64,000 nucleotides of DNA from an uncultured Flavobacteriaceae bacterium (GCA_905479475.1 CAJQMT010000011.1:32647-96646); one strand, 5' to 3'; counted from the first letter of the stretch, positions 25,409-34,014 are shown. The notes: generated by a model not told the origin, from the letters alone. Made by a program: numbers and translations.

Positions 25409-26113
25409 ATGAATTACCTATACATACTTCTAGATTTGGGAACGATTTCTGTCCCACTTATTGCAAGCTTTCATCCCCGTTTGAAATTTTATAAAAAGTG
25501 GAAGTCCTTGTTTTTATCTATAGGAATTATAGGTGCTTTTTTTATTGTTTGGGATGTTTGGTTTACTCAAATGGAATATTGGGGGTTCAATCCAGATTAT
25601 TTATTGGGATTTTCGATAGCAAATTTACCCATTGAAGAATGGTTGTTTTTTATTTGTGTGCCCTATGCTTGCGTGTTTACATATGATGCGGTTCTTGTTT
25701 TAAAGCCTTCACTAGATTACTCCAACAAGCTATTTTACAGGATTACTTTTTTTTCTACCGCTTTGGCTTCTTTACTTTTTGTTTTGAATTATGACAAATG
25801 GTATACTTTTGTCAATTTTTTAACCTTGTCGGCTGTACTTGTTGTGGGGTATTGGAAGTTCCCTTTAGTACTCAAAAGATTTTATCCAATTTTTTGTCTC
25901 ATTTTAGTACCATTTTTAATCGTAAATGGCGTGCTTACAGGAAGTATGATTGAAAGTCAGGTTGTGTGGTACGATGATATGGAAAATTTAGGAATTCGTT
26001 TCTTTACAATCCCTATTGAAGATTTCGGATATGCCTTTTCTTTGATTTTTTCTAATTTGATACTTTTACACTTTTTTGAAGAAAAAAGGCTTCTTAAAAA
26101 AGAAGCCTTATAG
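25409..26113 (+). CDS. crtYcd: Lycopene beta-cyclase, fused CrtYcd membrane type
   Basis: The product has 234 residues from the ATG at 25409 (MNYLYILLDLGTISVPLIAS), with six to seven hydrophobic segments. The repeated NLPIEEWLFFICVPYACVF and the C-terminal FTIPIEDFGYAFSLIFSNLI carry the conserved P-[IL]-E-[ED] motifs of heterodimeric bacterial lycopene cyclases, here fused in one chain as usual in Bacteroidota. It closes both ends of lycopene to beta rings. An upstream start at 25349 would overlap crtZ by 52 nt and lacks membrane logic. The last codons (RLLKKEAL) contain the hairpin that terminates the convergent yceI gene. Confidence 0.93.
   Translation: MNYLYILLDLGTISVPLIASFHPRLKFYKKWKSLFLSIGIIGAFFIVWDVWFTQMEYWGFNPDYLLGFSIANLPIEEWLFFICVPYACVFTYDAVLVLKPSLDYSNKLFYRITFFSTALASLLFVLNYDKWYTFVNFLTLSAVLVVGYWKFPLVLKRFYPIFCLILVPFLIVNGVLTGSMIESQVVWYDDMENLGIRFFTIPIEDFGYAFSLIFSNLILLHFFEEKRLLKKEAL
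26081..26109 (-). terminator. Terminator of the YceI gene embedded in the crtYcd 3' end
   Basis: AAGGCTTCTT (26087-26096) pairs with AAGAAGCCTT (26100-26109). On the minus strand the stem is followed by a T tract (TTTTTTC). It lies entirely within the last codons of crtYcd on the plus strand, which lacks a T tract on its own side. Confidence 0.8.
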
Positions 26114-26120
26114 CTGTTGT

Positions 26121-26726
26121 TTATTTTTTGAAATACACATCGATCTCAATCGCTGCTTCATCCCAGGTCTTACTAACTCCATCAGGTCCAGTATGTAGCA
26201 ATTCACAAGCCTTGTGAATCGATTCAAGTGCAGGGAGCGCCCAATCACTAATCTTCATAACAGTGCTCATTTGGATGTGCTGATTGGTAAGTACGTATGA
26301 AAAAGGCAACTCTTTTGTGGTGTTATTCATAGTAAGCGAAACTAGTCCAGATGTTTCGTCATTGAGTCGTATTCTACCTGAAATGAGCTCGGTGTTCTTC
26401 ATAACTCCGAAGAACAAGTTTTTAATTTTATAGTCTCTGCTTGAATTGTTTGAGAATACACTGCTTACAGGAATTGAAAATTCTGCTTCATCCAAGGCTT
26501 CAGAAATTGTGTTTCCGGAATGATTGTTCGTAATATTAAAAAAAGTAAATTTTCCTGCTACGGCAACCTTGTTAGTTGTTTTGTAAGCCGTCCAATTGAT
26601 GGCAGTTCTATTGGTGTCTATTGTATATCCTGTATTGGCATTTTCTTTTTTCTTTTCGTCCGTTTTACAAGAACTTGTTGCTACGATTAGTATCGACAGA
26701 AAAATAGTATTGATTAGAGTCTTCAT
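26121..26726 (-). CDS. YceI-family lipoprotein
   Basis: The product has 201 residues. A lipoprotein signal MKTLINTIFLSILIVATSSC places the acylated Cys at residue 20. The YceI lipocalin-like fold follows: YTIDTNRTAINWTAYKTTNK, a mid-region RDYKIKNLFFGVMKNTELIS resembling the family's R..HL.....FF segment, and a C-terminal AIEIDVYFKK. YceI proteins bind polyisoprenoids in a barrel. The protein should be membrane-anchored in the periplasm or outer membrane. A link to the neighbouring carotenoid genes is tempting, but the gene is convergent with them and on the lipid-operon side. Confidence 0.88.
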   Translation of the reverse strand: MKTLINTIFLSILIVATSSCKTDEKKKENANTGYTIDTNRTAINWTAYKTTNKVAVAGKFTFFNITNNHSGNTISEALDEAEFSIPVSSVFSNNSSRDYKIKNLFFGVMKNTELISGRIRLNDETSGLVSLTMNNTTKELPFSYVLTNQHIQMSTVMKISDWALPALESIHKACELLHTGPDGVSKTWDEAAIEIDVYFKK

Positions 26727-26791
26727 AAAAAAGGTTTAAAAAGTGGTGTTAATAAATATTTCAGGTATAAAAAAAAACGTGTGTTCTCTGC

Positions 26792-27049
26792 TTATTTGCA
26801 ATAGGTGTTTACAAGCTCAATGTATTTTATTTTAGCTTCTTCTGATGAAATTCCTTTGAGTTGCATCCAAGCATTAAATTTAAAGGCATTGCGCACATCA
26901 AAATTTGCATTGAAAGAGAAATTGTCCCCTGCTGTCGCCTGTTTGTAATAGGCGTAAAACTGCAACATGATGTCTTGTGGCAATTTATCCTCCATCTTAG
27001 AAGCTATCGAGAACGCTTTTTTAAAGTCTTGATCTAACTTTGAATCCAT
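26792..27049 (-). CDS. Acyl-CoA-binding protein (ACBP family)
   Basis: The product has 85 residues, the standard ACBP length. The conserved block LQFYAYYKQATAGDN (compare the family's LYGLYKQAT.GD) and KFNAWMQLKGISSEEAKIKY (compare K..AW..L.G.S...A...Y) are clear. It would buffer and carry long-chain acyl-CoA in the cytoplasm. The gene follows psd by 9 nt, placing it in a lipid-synthesis operon with cdsA and psd. ACBPs are mainly eukaryotic but are found in some Bacteroidota. Confidence 0.92.
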   Translation of the reverse strand: MDSKLDQDFKKAFSIASKMEDKLPQDIMLQFYAYYKQATAGDNFSFNANFDVRNAFKFNAWMQLKGISSEEAKIKYIELVNTYCK

Positions 27050-27058
27050 TTAAATTCT

Positions 27059-27712
27059 TTATTTTAAGGAAGCAATAATATCTTGTGCTCCTTTTACTTT
27101 TTGATTTAGGGTGACATTAATTTTGCTGTCCAAAGGTAAAAATAAATCTACTCTTGAACCAAACTTTATAAATCCTGCATCAGAACCTTGCTCGACGATC
27201 ATACCCTCCCTGGCATAATTGACTATTCGTTTGGCCAAAGCTCCGGCGATTTGACGGTATAAGATTTCTCCAAAAGATTTATTTTCAATGACTACGGTTG
27301 TGCGTTCGTTTTCTTCAGAAGATTTAGGGTGCCAAGCAACTAGGAACTTGCCTGGGTGGTACTTGCTAAAATTTATTTTACCTGCCAATGCGTATCTTGT
27401 TACGTGTACATTGATAGGTGACATAAAAATAGATATTTGGAGCCGTTTGTCCTTAAAATATTCTTTTTCGTATACCTCTTCTATAACTACCACTTTTCCG
27501 TCTACCGGAGACACAACATGTTCATTACTGAACTTGGTTTTTCGTTTTGGATTCCTGAAAAACTGTAGTACAATCACAATAAAAAATAGCAGAATTGCAT
27601 AAAGCGCAATTTGCAAAAATATATTTGTGATGTATTTGTCTGTAGCAAATAATCCTAATGTTGTGATAAAAAGCGTGGCGCCAATAATCTTAAATCCTTC
27701 TTTATGAAACAT
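27059..27712 (-). CDS. psd: Phosphatidylserine decarboxylase proenzyme, short type
   Basis: The product has 217 residues. Two N-terminal membrane segments (about 8-22 and 31-50) are followed by the catalytic domain with SPVDGKVV, FMSPINVHVTRYALAGKI and the self-cleavage site FGSRVD (Gly185-Ser186), where Ser becomes the pyruvoyl group. It makes phosphatidylethanolamine from phosphatidylserine at the inner membrane. The start overlaps the end of cdsA by 11 nt, so both are coupled. Confidence 0.94.
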   Translation of the reverse strand: MFHKEGFKIIGATLFITTLGLFATDKYITNIFLQIALYAILLFFIVIVLQFFRNPKRKTKFSNEHVVSPVDGKVVVIEEVYEKEYFKDKRLQISIFMSPINVHVTRYALAGKINFSKYHPGKFLVAWHPKSSEENERTTVVIENKSFGEILYRQIAGALAKRIVNYAREGMIVEQGSDAGFIKFGSRVDLFLPLDSKINVTLNQKVKGAQDIIASLK

Positions 27713-28508
27713 ATGTGTTTATAATTTTTAAATAAATAAAAACGATTGGAGCTACAAAAATAATGCTGTCCAAGCGATCAATAATTCCTCCGTGGCCAGG
27801 AATGATGTTTCCAGTATCTTTTACTCCTGTAATTCTTTTAAACAGTGAAGCGATGAGATCGCCCAACACTCCAAAAACACTAACGATTAGTGCCATTCCT
27901 ATCCATTCGATAATTGGCAATACAGGAAAATAAATGGTGATGAGATAGGCAACTCCTAACGTAGCGATTGTACCCCCTACAAAACCTTCAATTGTTTTTT
28001 TCGGTGAAATACGCTCGTGTAACTTGTTTTTACCAATCGTAATTCCAGTTAAATAAGCAAAGCTGTCGTTTGACCAAATGAGCAGGAGCAAACCAACAAT
28101 GAGGCTGTTTTCGTAATTTCCGGTCACAAAAGGAATTTGCACAATGAATAAAAAAGGAATACAGGCATAGACAAGAACTAAAAATGCATGTCCCAATACT
28201 TGAATGGCATTTTGTTTTTTAGAAAACAGCTCTTGTAGAAATAAAAATAGTACAGAAAGAACCGTCGCAGTTTCTAATAAAGTCATGTAAAATATGGGAA
28301 AAACTTTACTGTAAATAGCAAATAGGAGCGAAGCTGTAATGTAAACTCCCCTTTTTTTTAAGCCGAGCATTTTTGACATTTCAAAAATAGCAATTAGCAT
28401 GAAGAAAAAGAAGGCTAAAATAAAACTATTTGAACTATATAAAATAGTAAAAAGCAGAAAGGCGACAAATACAAAACCTGCGATAGCCCTAGTAAGCATA
28501 TTGTTCAT
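27702..28508 (-). CDS. cdsA: Phosphatidate cytidylyltransferase
   Basis: The product has 268 residues with about seven membrane segments. The C-terminal signature NDSFAYLTGITIGKNKLHER followed by ISPKKTIEGFVGG and the final GDLIASLFKRITGVKDTGN are diagnostic of CDP-diglyceride synthetases. It makes CDP-diacylglycerol from phosphatidate and CTP, the precursor for the psd substrate. It is 3 nt downstream of the LUD-domain gene in the same operon. Confidence 0.96.
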   Translation of the reverse strand: MNNMLTRAIAGFVFVAFLLFTILYSSNSFILAFFFFMLIAIFEMSKMLGLKKRGVYITASLLFAIYSKVFPIFYMTLLETATVLSVLFLFLQELFSKKQNAIQVLGHAFLVLVYACIPFLFIVQIPFVTGNYENSLIVGLLLLIWSNDSFAYLTGITIGKNKLHERISPKKTIEGFVGGTIATLGVAYLITIYFPVLPIIEWIGMALIVSVFGVLGDLIASLFKRITGVKDTGNIIPGHGGIIDRLDSIIFVAPIVFIYLKIINTYVS

Positions 28509-28511
28509 AAT

Positions 28512-29105
28512 CTATAAGTCTTCAAGGAGGAGCAAATATAAGTTTTTTGTATTACTGTTGTTTGCGGACAAGTAGTTTTCTTCATCATTTTCTTTTGTGA
28601 AGTTTTTGATTGCACAAATATTTGTTGGAATATTTTCTTTAAAATTATTTTTGATTCCAGTCAATCCTTCTCCCATGTTTTTTACAAATTGACTCGTTCT
28701 CGCAAAGACAATAAAGTCATCTGAAAGATTGCTCAATTTCATCCCCTTTAATTGGTTGGAAGAAAATAGAATGCTCCCTGAATCGGAGATCAAGTGTTCA
28801 CAGGTCGAGAAAACCGGAGTTTTAAGATTTGCACTGCTATTAATTTCAATGGACAAACGATCTAAGTAATAAGACAAACTATGTTCATCTAGGCACGTAA
28901 TGTTTTCCCATTTGTTTTCATCCAAAATCTCGATCAAATGAGAACTTGTGTCTTCAGGACTGGTTGAGTACAGAAATTTACCTCCTTTGTTTATGAAATT
29001 ATGAACAAACAAATCGTCTAAAGAAAGAGTTACTTCTTGTTCTTTTATTTCGTTATCCTCGGAGGAGTCGTCACTTTTATTAAATAATTTCTTAAAAATA
29101 CTCAT
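28512..29105 (-). CDS. LUD-domain (LutC/YkgG-like) protein
   Basis: The product has 197 residues. A charged N-terminal 40 residues (KKLFNKSDDSSEDNEIKEQE) precede a domain with CEHLISDSGSILFSSNQLKG and LSDDFIVFARTSQFVKNMGE, which resembles the DUF162/LUD fold of lactate-utilisation proteins. Typical LutC motifs such as the TGPSRT-like loop are not seen, so enzyme activity is doubtful. The gene is always found between ftsH and cdsA in flavobacteria as far as I recall. Here it lies 25 nt after ftsH and 3 nt before cdsA. Confidence 0.8.
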   Translation of the reverse strand: MSIFKKLFNKSDDSSEDNEIKEQEVTLSLDDLFVHNFINKGGKFLYSTSPEDTSSHLIEILDENKWENITCLDEHSLSYYLDRLSIEINSSANLKTPVFSTCEHLISDSGSILFSSNQLKGMKLSNLSDDFIVFARTSQFVKNMGEGLTGIKNNFKENIPTNICAIKNFTKENDEENYLSANNSNTKNLYLLLLEDL

Positions 29106-29130
29106 TTGTAGTCGTTACTATTTCAAACGT

Positions 29131-31158
29131 TTATTGCTCCGTTTTGATTTCTCTCTGTTTTTTTTCCTCGGTATCAGAATTTTCAACAGTTTCTGGTTGG
29201 TCGTTTTCTCCAGAAGTATTGATTTCTGCTTCCTGAAAAGGTCTTTTTCCAAAAATTGTTATCAAATCATCTTTAAAAATAACCTCTTTTTCAAGTAACA
29301 ATTCTGCCAACTTGATCAGTTTGTCTTTGTTTTCCGTAAGGATAGAAATAGCTCTTTGGTATTGTGTTTCAATAATCTGAGAAATCTCTTCATCAATTAT
29401 TTTGGCCGTTTCTTCACTGTATGGTTTTGAAAAGCTGTATTCACTTTGTCCAGAAGAATCGTAGTAGGTGATGTTTCCTATTTTTTCATTCAAACCATAG
29501 ATACTTACTATTGCTTTAGCTTGGCGTGTCACCTTTTCTAAATCGTTCAATGCACCTGTTGAAATTTTATCAAACATTATTTTTTCTGCAGCCCTACCAG
29601 CCAATGTGGCACACATTTCATCCAGCATTTGCTCGGTTTGAACAATCATTCTTTCTTCTGGCAAATACCATGCAGCACCTAAAGATTGTCCTCGCGGTAC
29701 GATGGTTACTTTTACTAGAGGAGCAGCGTATTCCAACATCCAGCTAGCTGTGGCATGTCCTGCCTCATGATAAGCAATGGTCTTTTTTTCTTTGACAGAG
29801 ATGATCTTATTTTTCTTCTCCAATCCACCAACAATACGATCTACAGCATCCAGAAAGTCTTGGTTATGAATTTCAGTGTTCCCTTTTCGCGCTGCAATCA
29901 AAGCAGCTTCGTTGCAAAGATTGGCGATGTCTGCACCAGAAAATCCGGGTGTCTGTTGAGAAAGGAATTCAGCATTTACATCACTTCCCAACTTTAAAGG
30001 TTCCATATGTACATTGAAAATCGCTTTCCGCTCATTCAAGTCAGGTAAATCCACAAAAATTTGTCTGTCAAAACGACCCGCTCGCATCAAAGCTTTGTCC
30101 AGGACATCTGCACGGTTGGTTGCTGCCAATACAATTACATTGGTGTCAGTGCCAAAACCATCCATTTCAGTCAGTAATTGATTCAATGTATTTTCTCTTT
30201 CGTCGTTTCCACCCGTCATATTGCTCTTTCCACGCGCACGACCAATGGCGTCAATTTCATCAATAAAAATAATAGATGGTGATTTTTGTTGCGCCTGCTT
30301 GAATAGGTCACGAACACGTGAAGCACCCACACCCACAAACATTTCTACAAAGTCTGAACCAGACAAAGAAAAGAATGGCACTCCTGCCTCTCCAGCAACT
30401 GCTTTTGCCAATAAGGTTTTTCCGGTACCCGGAGATCCTACTAGTAGCGCTCCCTTTGGAATTTTACCACCTAAAGATGTATATTTTTCAGGAGTTTTTA
30501 GAAAGTCAACAATTTCTTGCACTTCTTCTTTGGCTCCTTGCAAGCCAGCAACATCTTTGAAAGTTACTTTTACTTTTTGATCTTGATCAAATAATTTGGC
30601 TTTTGATTTGCCAATATTAAAAATTTGACCGCCACCTCCGCCAGCAGCTCCACCACCAGACATACGCCTCATAAAAAAGATCCACAAGCCGATTAAAAAG
30701 ATAAACGGAAGGTAGGATAAAATCGTGTCAAAAAAATCTGTTTGTTCTTTGTTTGCTTTGTCAAATTCTAATCCAAAATCTCTTTTTTGTTGCTCTAACT
30801 TTTTCTCAAAGTTTTGAAGGTCTCCAAACTTGTATTCAAATGCAGGAACCTTTCCTTGAAATAAACTCGGTTGGCTTTTGTACTTTTTATAAGCTACCTT
30901 CGACATTGCTTCTTCTTTCAAATAAAGCTGGGCAACATTTCTATTTACAATAATGATCTTGTCAATGTCATTGCTCTGTAAAATAGATTCAAATTTATTT
31001 TGAGTAATTTCCTTGTTTTGAATATCACCTCCATTGTAGAACTGATAAAAAAGTAACAAAACAAAAAGTCCTCCATATATCCAATAGAAATTAAATTTCG
31101 GTTTGAAACTTGACTCTTTGAGATTTTTTTTATTTTGATTTTTATTGTTTGTCGCCAT
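29131..31158 (-). CDS. ftsH: ATP-dependent zinc metalloprotease FtsH
   Basis: The product has 675 residues. Membrane segments at about 24-41 and 148-163 flank a periplasmic domain. The AAA domain carries Walker A GSPGTGKT (241-248), [11 protein letters not shown] as Walker B, and the second region of homology RPGRFDR-like [12 protein letters not shown]. The zinc site is HEAGH (464-468). The C-terminal tail is acidic. FtsH degrades membrane and regulatory proteins at the inner membrane. It follows rsfS by 23 nt and starts a membrane-lipid gene run. Confidence 0.97.
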   Translation of the reverse strand: MATNNKNQNKKNLKESSFKPKFNFYWIYGGLFVLLLFYQFYNGGDIQNKEITQNKFESILQSNDIDKIIIVNRNVAQLYLKEEAMSKVAYKKYKSQPSLFQGKVPAFEYKFGDLQNFEKKLEQQKRDFGLEFDKANKEQTDFFDTILSYLPFIFLIGLWIFFMRRMSGGGAAGGGGGQIFNIGKSKAKLFDQDQKVKVTFKDVAGLQGAKEEVQEIVDFLKTPEKYTSLGGKIPKGALLVGSPGTGKTLLAKAVAGEAGVPFFSLSGSDFVEMFVGVGASRVRDLFKQAQQKSPSIIFIDEIDAIGRARGKSNMTGGNDERENTLNQLLTEMDGFGTDTNVIVLAATNRADVLDKALMRAGRFDRQIFVDLPDLNERKAIFNVHMEPLKLGSDVNAEFLSQQTPGFSGADIANLCNEAALIAARKGNTEIHNQDFLDAVDRIVGGLEKKNKIISVKEKKTIAYHEAGHATASWMLEYAAPLVKVTIVPRGQSLGAAWYLPEERMIVQTEQMLDEMCATLAGRAAEKIMFDKISTGALNDLEKVTRQAKAIVSIYGLNEKIGNITYYDSSGQSEYSFSKPYSEETAKIIDEEISQIIETQYQRAISILTENKDKLIKLAELLLEKEVIFKDDLITIFGKRPFQEAEINTSGENDQPETVENSDTEEKKQREIKTEQ

Positions 31159-31181
31159 GTATTAAGCCGTTTATTTAGTGG

Positions 31182-31547
31182 TTAAGAAGAAATTTTAGTA
31201 ATGTTTGCATCACCCCACAAACCTTCAATGTCGTAAAATTCTCTAATTTGCTTCTGGAAGACATGTACCACCACATTTACGTAGTCAATAAGTACCCATT
31301 CCGCATTTGTTTCACCTTCCACATGCCATGCTTTTTCTTGGGCTTCTTTTCCAACAACTTTTTGTACAGCTCCTGAAATTGCTTTCACTTGTGTATTAGA
31401 ATTCCCCGAACAAACAATAAAATAATCACAAACGGTGTTGTCTATACTTCTTAAATCGAGTAACTGAACATCTTCTCCTTTTACATCGTCAATACCTTTG
31501 AAAATGACAGATATCAATTCATCTGTGCTTCTGTTTTTTTTGGACAT
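31182..31547 (-). CDS. rsfS: Ribosomal silencing factor RsfS (Iojap/DUF143)
   Basis: The product has 121 residues. DYFIVCSGNSNTQVKAISGA, KAWHVEGETNAEWVLIDYVN and VVVHVFQKQIREFYDIEGLW are the family signatures. RsfS binds ribosomal protein L14 and blocks subunit joining when nutrients run low. It is the first gene of the operon with ftsH and has a TAACTTTG promoter element. Confidence 0.96.
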   Translation of the reverse strand: MSKKNRSTDELISVIFKGIDDVKGEDVQLLDLRSIDNTVCDYFIVCSGNSNTQVKAISGAVQKVVGKEAQEKAWHVEGETNAEWVLIDYVNVVVHVFQKQIREFYDIEGLWGDANITKISS

Positions 31548-31569
31548 TAATTTTTTTTTAATTTAGTAG

Positions 31570-31577
31570 CAAAGTTA
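31570..31577 (-). promoter_or_regulatory. -7 element TAACTTTG of the rsfS-ftsH operon
   Basis: The minus-strand octamer TAACTTTG matches TAnnTTTG, 22 nt upstream of the rsfS ATG at 31547. Confidence 0.55.
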
Positions 31578-31634
31578 TTGAATTTTTTGTCATTAATTTA
31601 CAATTCATAAACATCATTTCTATCCTTTTTTCGA

Positions 31635-32369
31635 ATGTATATATTCAAACTTGATGCCATCCATTCAACCAATTCTTTTTTAAAAGAAATGGCAGTAAAT
31701 TCGGAACTCAAAAACTACACGGTTGTCTGGGCAAGAGATCAATATTCTGGCAGGGGACAACACGATCGTACATGGGTTTCGGAACCTGGTAAGAACTTGG
31801 TTTTTAGTGTGTTTATAACGCATGAGTCTTTGTCTATTGAACATTTGCCTTATCTAAGCCATGCCGTGTCTCTTGGAATTTATCAATTCTTGAAGGGAAA
31901 AAACATCCCAAAACTGAAAATCAAGTGGCCGAACGACATTCTGTCAGGAAACCATAAAATCGCAGGTATTTTGATAGAAAACACTTTCAAAGGAAATTTT
32001 GTAAAACACTCTGTTGTGGGAATAGGTTTGAATGTGAATCAAACTACATTTCCGGAAAGTATAAGAAATACAACATCATTGAGAAAAATTTTTAAAAAAG
32101 AGTTTGGCTTAGAAGAATTGTTGGGTGAACTCGTAAAAAGTATTCAGCAAGAAATCAAGTATTGCTCGCCTCAATATTTTAAAAAAATAAAAAACAACTA
32201 CCTAGAGGTTTTGTATAGGAAGAATGTGCCAAGTATGTTTAAAACATCTGATAGTGTTCCTTTTCTAGCGAAAATAGTAGGCGTTTCGGAAACAGGACAG
32301 TTACAATTGGCTTTGGAGAACGAAGAAATCAAAGTATTTGAAATAAAAGAAATTCAATTTTTAAATTAA
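31635..32369 (+). CDS. birA: Biotin--[acetyl-CoA-carboxylase] ligase, no DNA-binding domain
   Basis: The product has 244 residues. The biotinyl-AMP loop GRGQHDRTWVSEPGKNLVFS and the KIKWPNDILSGNHKIAGILI block with catalytic Lys are present, and a short C-terminal domain follows. It starts at the catalytic domain and lacks the N-terminal winged helix of E. coli BirA, so it is a ligase and not a repressor. Its 3' end overlaps the convergent SRPBCC gene by 4 nt. Confidence 0.93.
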   Translation: MYIFKLDAIHSTNSFLKEMAVNSELKNYTVVWARDQYSGRGQHDRTWVSEPGKNLVFSVFITHESLSIEHLPYLSHAVSLGIYQFLKGKNIPKLKIKWPNDILSGNHKIAGILIENTFKGNFVKHSVVGIGLNVNQTTFPESIRNTTSLRKIFKKEFGLEELLGELVKSIQQEIKYCSPQYFKKIKNNYLEVLYRKNVPSMFKTSDSVPFLAKIVGVSETGQLQLALENEEIKVFEIKEIQFLN

Positions 32370-32755
32370 AGTTTCTCCAAGTTGTCGGTTAATGTCTCTA
32401 TAAAATTGGTCAACGGTTTTTTTACCATCATACTGATCATCGGGTTGAATTCCCCTGAAAATTTAAGGGTTACCTCTGAAATATTGTCAGAAACACGTTC
32501 GATTGGAATTTGCAATGTAAAAGGCATTTTACTACTTGCAGCGCCTAATACAATCAATTTGTTTTCCAGTTTTTCTTTCAATACAAGACGAATTTCAGGC
32601 ATGCCTTTCAGGCCAAATACGAACGATTCCCCATCAATCTCAAATTTCTCTGTATTTTGAGGCATCAATTGCTCGTAATTTTGCAATTGAAGAAGGAAAT
32701 TAAAAAGGGTTTCAGACGATTTTTTAACAGTTGTTTTTGTTCCAAGTATTTCCAT
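32366..32755 (-). CDS. SRPBCC-fold (START-like) protein downstream of pyrE
   Basis: The product has 129 residues. The N-terminal helix-grip pattern (KTTVKKSSETLFNFLLQLQN, YEQLMPQNTEKFEIDGE) and C-terminal long helix (PLTNFIETLTDNLEKL) indicate a small lipid-binding START-like domain. It has no signal peptide. It begins 3 nt after the pyrE stop, so it is cotranscribed with pyrE. The ligand is unknown, and this pairing seems frequent in flavobacteria. Confidence 0.82.
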   Translation of the reverse strand: MEILGTKTTVKKSSETLFNFLLQLQNYEQLMPQNTEKFEIDGESFVFGLKGMPEIRLVLKEKLENKLIVLGAASSKMPFTLQIPIERVSDNISEVTLKFSGEFNPMISMMVKKPLTNFIETLTDNLEKL

Positions 32756-32758
32756 AGT

Positions 32759-33400
32759 TTATTGCTTCCATGTGCTTGGATCTTTTCTCCAAGAATTCAA
32801 AGTATCCAATTCGTTTTCACTGATATATTTATCGGTCAATGCTTGTTCTAATAATTGCTGATAACTACTCAAGGTTGTCAATTCTACCGCGGCTTCTTTG
32901 AAATTTTCTTCTGAAATCCCAAATCCATAAGTAAAAATTGCAACCATCCCTTTTACAAATACTTCCGCTTTGTTAAGTGCTTCTACAGCATGAAGACTGC
33001 TTTTTCCTGTACTGATCAAGTCTTCCACTACCACGACATTCGATCCTTTTTCTAAAAAGCCCTCTACTTGGTTTTGACGACCGTGCTTTTTAGCTTCTGG
33101 ACGGACATATACAAAAGGAACACCTAGTTCTTGTGCTACCAATACTCCAATTGCAATAGCTCCAGTAGCAACTCCTGCGATTACATCAGGTTTGCCATAT
33201 TTTTCAAGAATAGTTTGTGCCATTGTCTCCTTCAAAAAATCTCGTATTTCAGGGTAGGATAACGTAATCCTATTGTCGCAATAAATAGGTGATTTCCACC
33301 CAGAAGCCCAGGTGAAAGGATTGTTCGGTGACAATTTGATCGCTTTTATTTGTAAAAGCGATTTCGCGGTTGCATTTGCAGTATCTTTGTTCAAAATCAT
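32759..33400 (-). CDS. pyrE: Orotate phosphoribosyltransferase
   Basis: The product has 213 residues from the ATG at 33400 (MILNKDTANATAKSLLQIKA). SGWKSPIYCDNR is the orotate/PRPP N-terminal block, and VVVVEDLISTGKSS is the phosphoribosyltransferase PRPP motif. It makes OMP from orotate and PRPP in pyrimidine synthesis. A strong promoter TTTG-N18-TACATTTG lies only 4 nt before the ATG, inside the divergent Nudix gene, so the transcript is predicted leaderless. The upstream in-frame Met at 33502 would place the promoter inside the coding region. Confidence 0.95.
   Translation of the reverse strand: MILNKDTANATAKSLLQIKAIKLSPNNPFTWASGWKSPIYCDNRITLSYPEIRDFLKETMAQTILEKYGKPDVIAGVATGAIAIGVLVAQELGVPFVYVRPEAKKHGRQNQVEGFLEKGSNVVVVEDLISTGKSSLHAVEALNKAEVFVKGMVAIFTYGFGISEENFKEAAVELTTLSSYQQLLEQALTDKYISENELDTLNSWRKDPSTWKQ
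33382..33389 (+). promoter_or_regulatory. -7 element TATCTTTG of the Nudix gene, inside pyrE
   Basis: TATCTTTG matches TAnnTTTG and lies inside the first codons of pyrE. The Nudix ATG candidates are at 33399 and 33408. Confidence 0.5.
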
Positions 33401-33404
33401 GCTG

Positions 33405-33434
33405 CAAATGTATAAAGTTTTTGTGAATGACAAA
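33405..33434 (-). promoter_or_regulatory. pyrE promoter (TTTG-N18-TACATTTG), inside the Nudix gene
   Basis: On the minus strand TTTG (33434-33431) is followed after 18 nt by TACATTTG (33412-33405). The element ends 4 nt before the pyrE ATG. It overlaps the start codon of the divergent Nudix gene. Confidence 0.7.
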
Positions 33435-33992
33435 CCAATTTTTGTCACAGATTCCCAACAGATTGAAAATAATTTTTTGTATTTCGACTTTTTAGATTTC
33501 AATCTAAAACAAGTTCTTTTGGAACTTGAAAATACAAATTTGAAAGGTGTTCAGCTTACTTCAAAAAACCTCAAAGAAGATTGGAAAACGTTTCAAAAAG
33601 AATTTGTTTGTATTGAAGCGGCTGGAGGAAAGGTTGTAGATGATGATAACAAAATACTTTTTATTTATCGTCATGACAAATGGGACTTGCCAAAAGGCCA
33701 TATAGAGGAAGGAGAAGACAAAAGAAGTGCCGCGATCAGGGAAGTTGAAGAGGAATGTGGTATTGCTCATTTGGTTATTGAAAAAGGACTAGAAACAACT
33801 TTTCATATCTTTTATGATAAAAAGGGATCTCCCTGTTTAAAGGTTACCTATTGGTTTTTGATGCATACTTCCTTTTCAGGAGATTTGAAACCTCAAATAG
33901 AGGAGGGAATTACTCGTGTTCAATTTTTTGACACCAATGAGCTTTTTCCAATACTCCAAAATACCTATGAAAATATCAAGTTGTTGTTTTAA
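33408..33992 (+). CDS. Nudix-family hydrolase
   Basis: The product has 194 residues from the ATG at 33408 (MYKVFVNDKPIFVTDSQQIE); an in-frame ATG at 33399 would add three residues. The full Nudix box G-x5-E-x7-REVxEExGI is present as GHIEEGEDKRSAAIREVEEE, preceded by DKWDLPKG. An N-terminal extension of about 65 residues precedes the Nudix fold, and the substrate cannot be inferred. The gene shares start region and promoters with divergent pyrE. Confidence 0.92.
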   Translation: MYKVFVNDKPIFVTDSQQIENNFLYFDFLDFNLKQVLLELENTNLKGVQLTSKNLKEDWKTFQKEFVCIEAAGGKVVDDDNKILFIYRHDKWDLPKGHIEEGEDKRSAAIREVEEECGIAHLVIEKGLETTFHIFYDKKGSPCLKVTYWFLMHTSFSGDLKPQIEEGITRVQFFDTNELFPILQNTYENIKLLF

Positions 33993-34014
33993 GGAAATCT
34001 TCAGAAAAAGCAAC

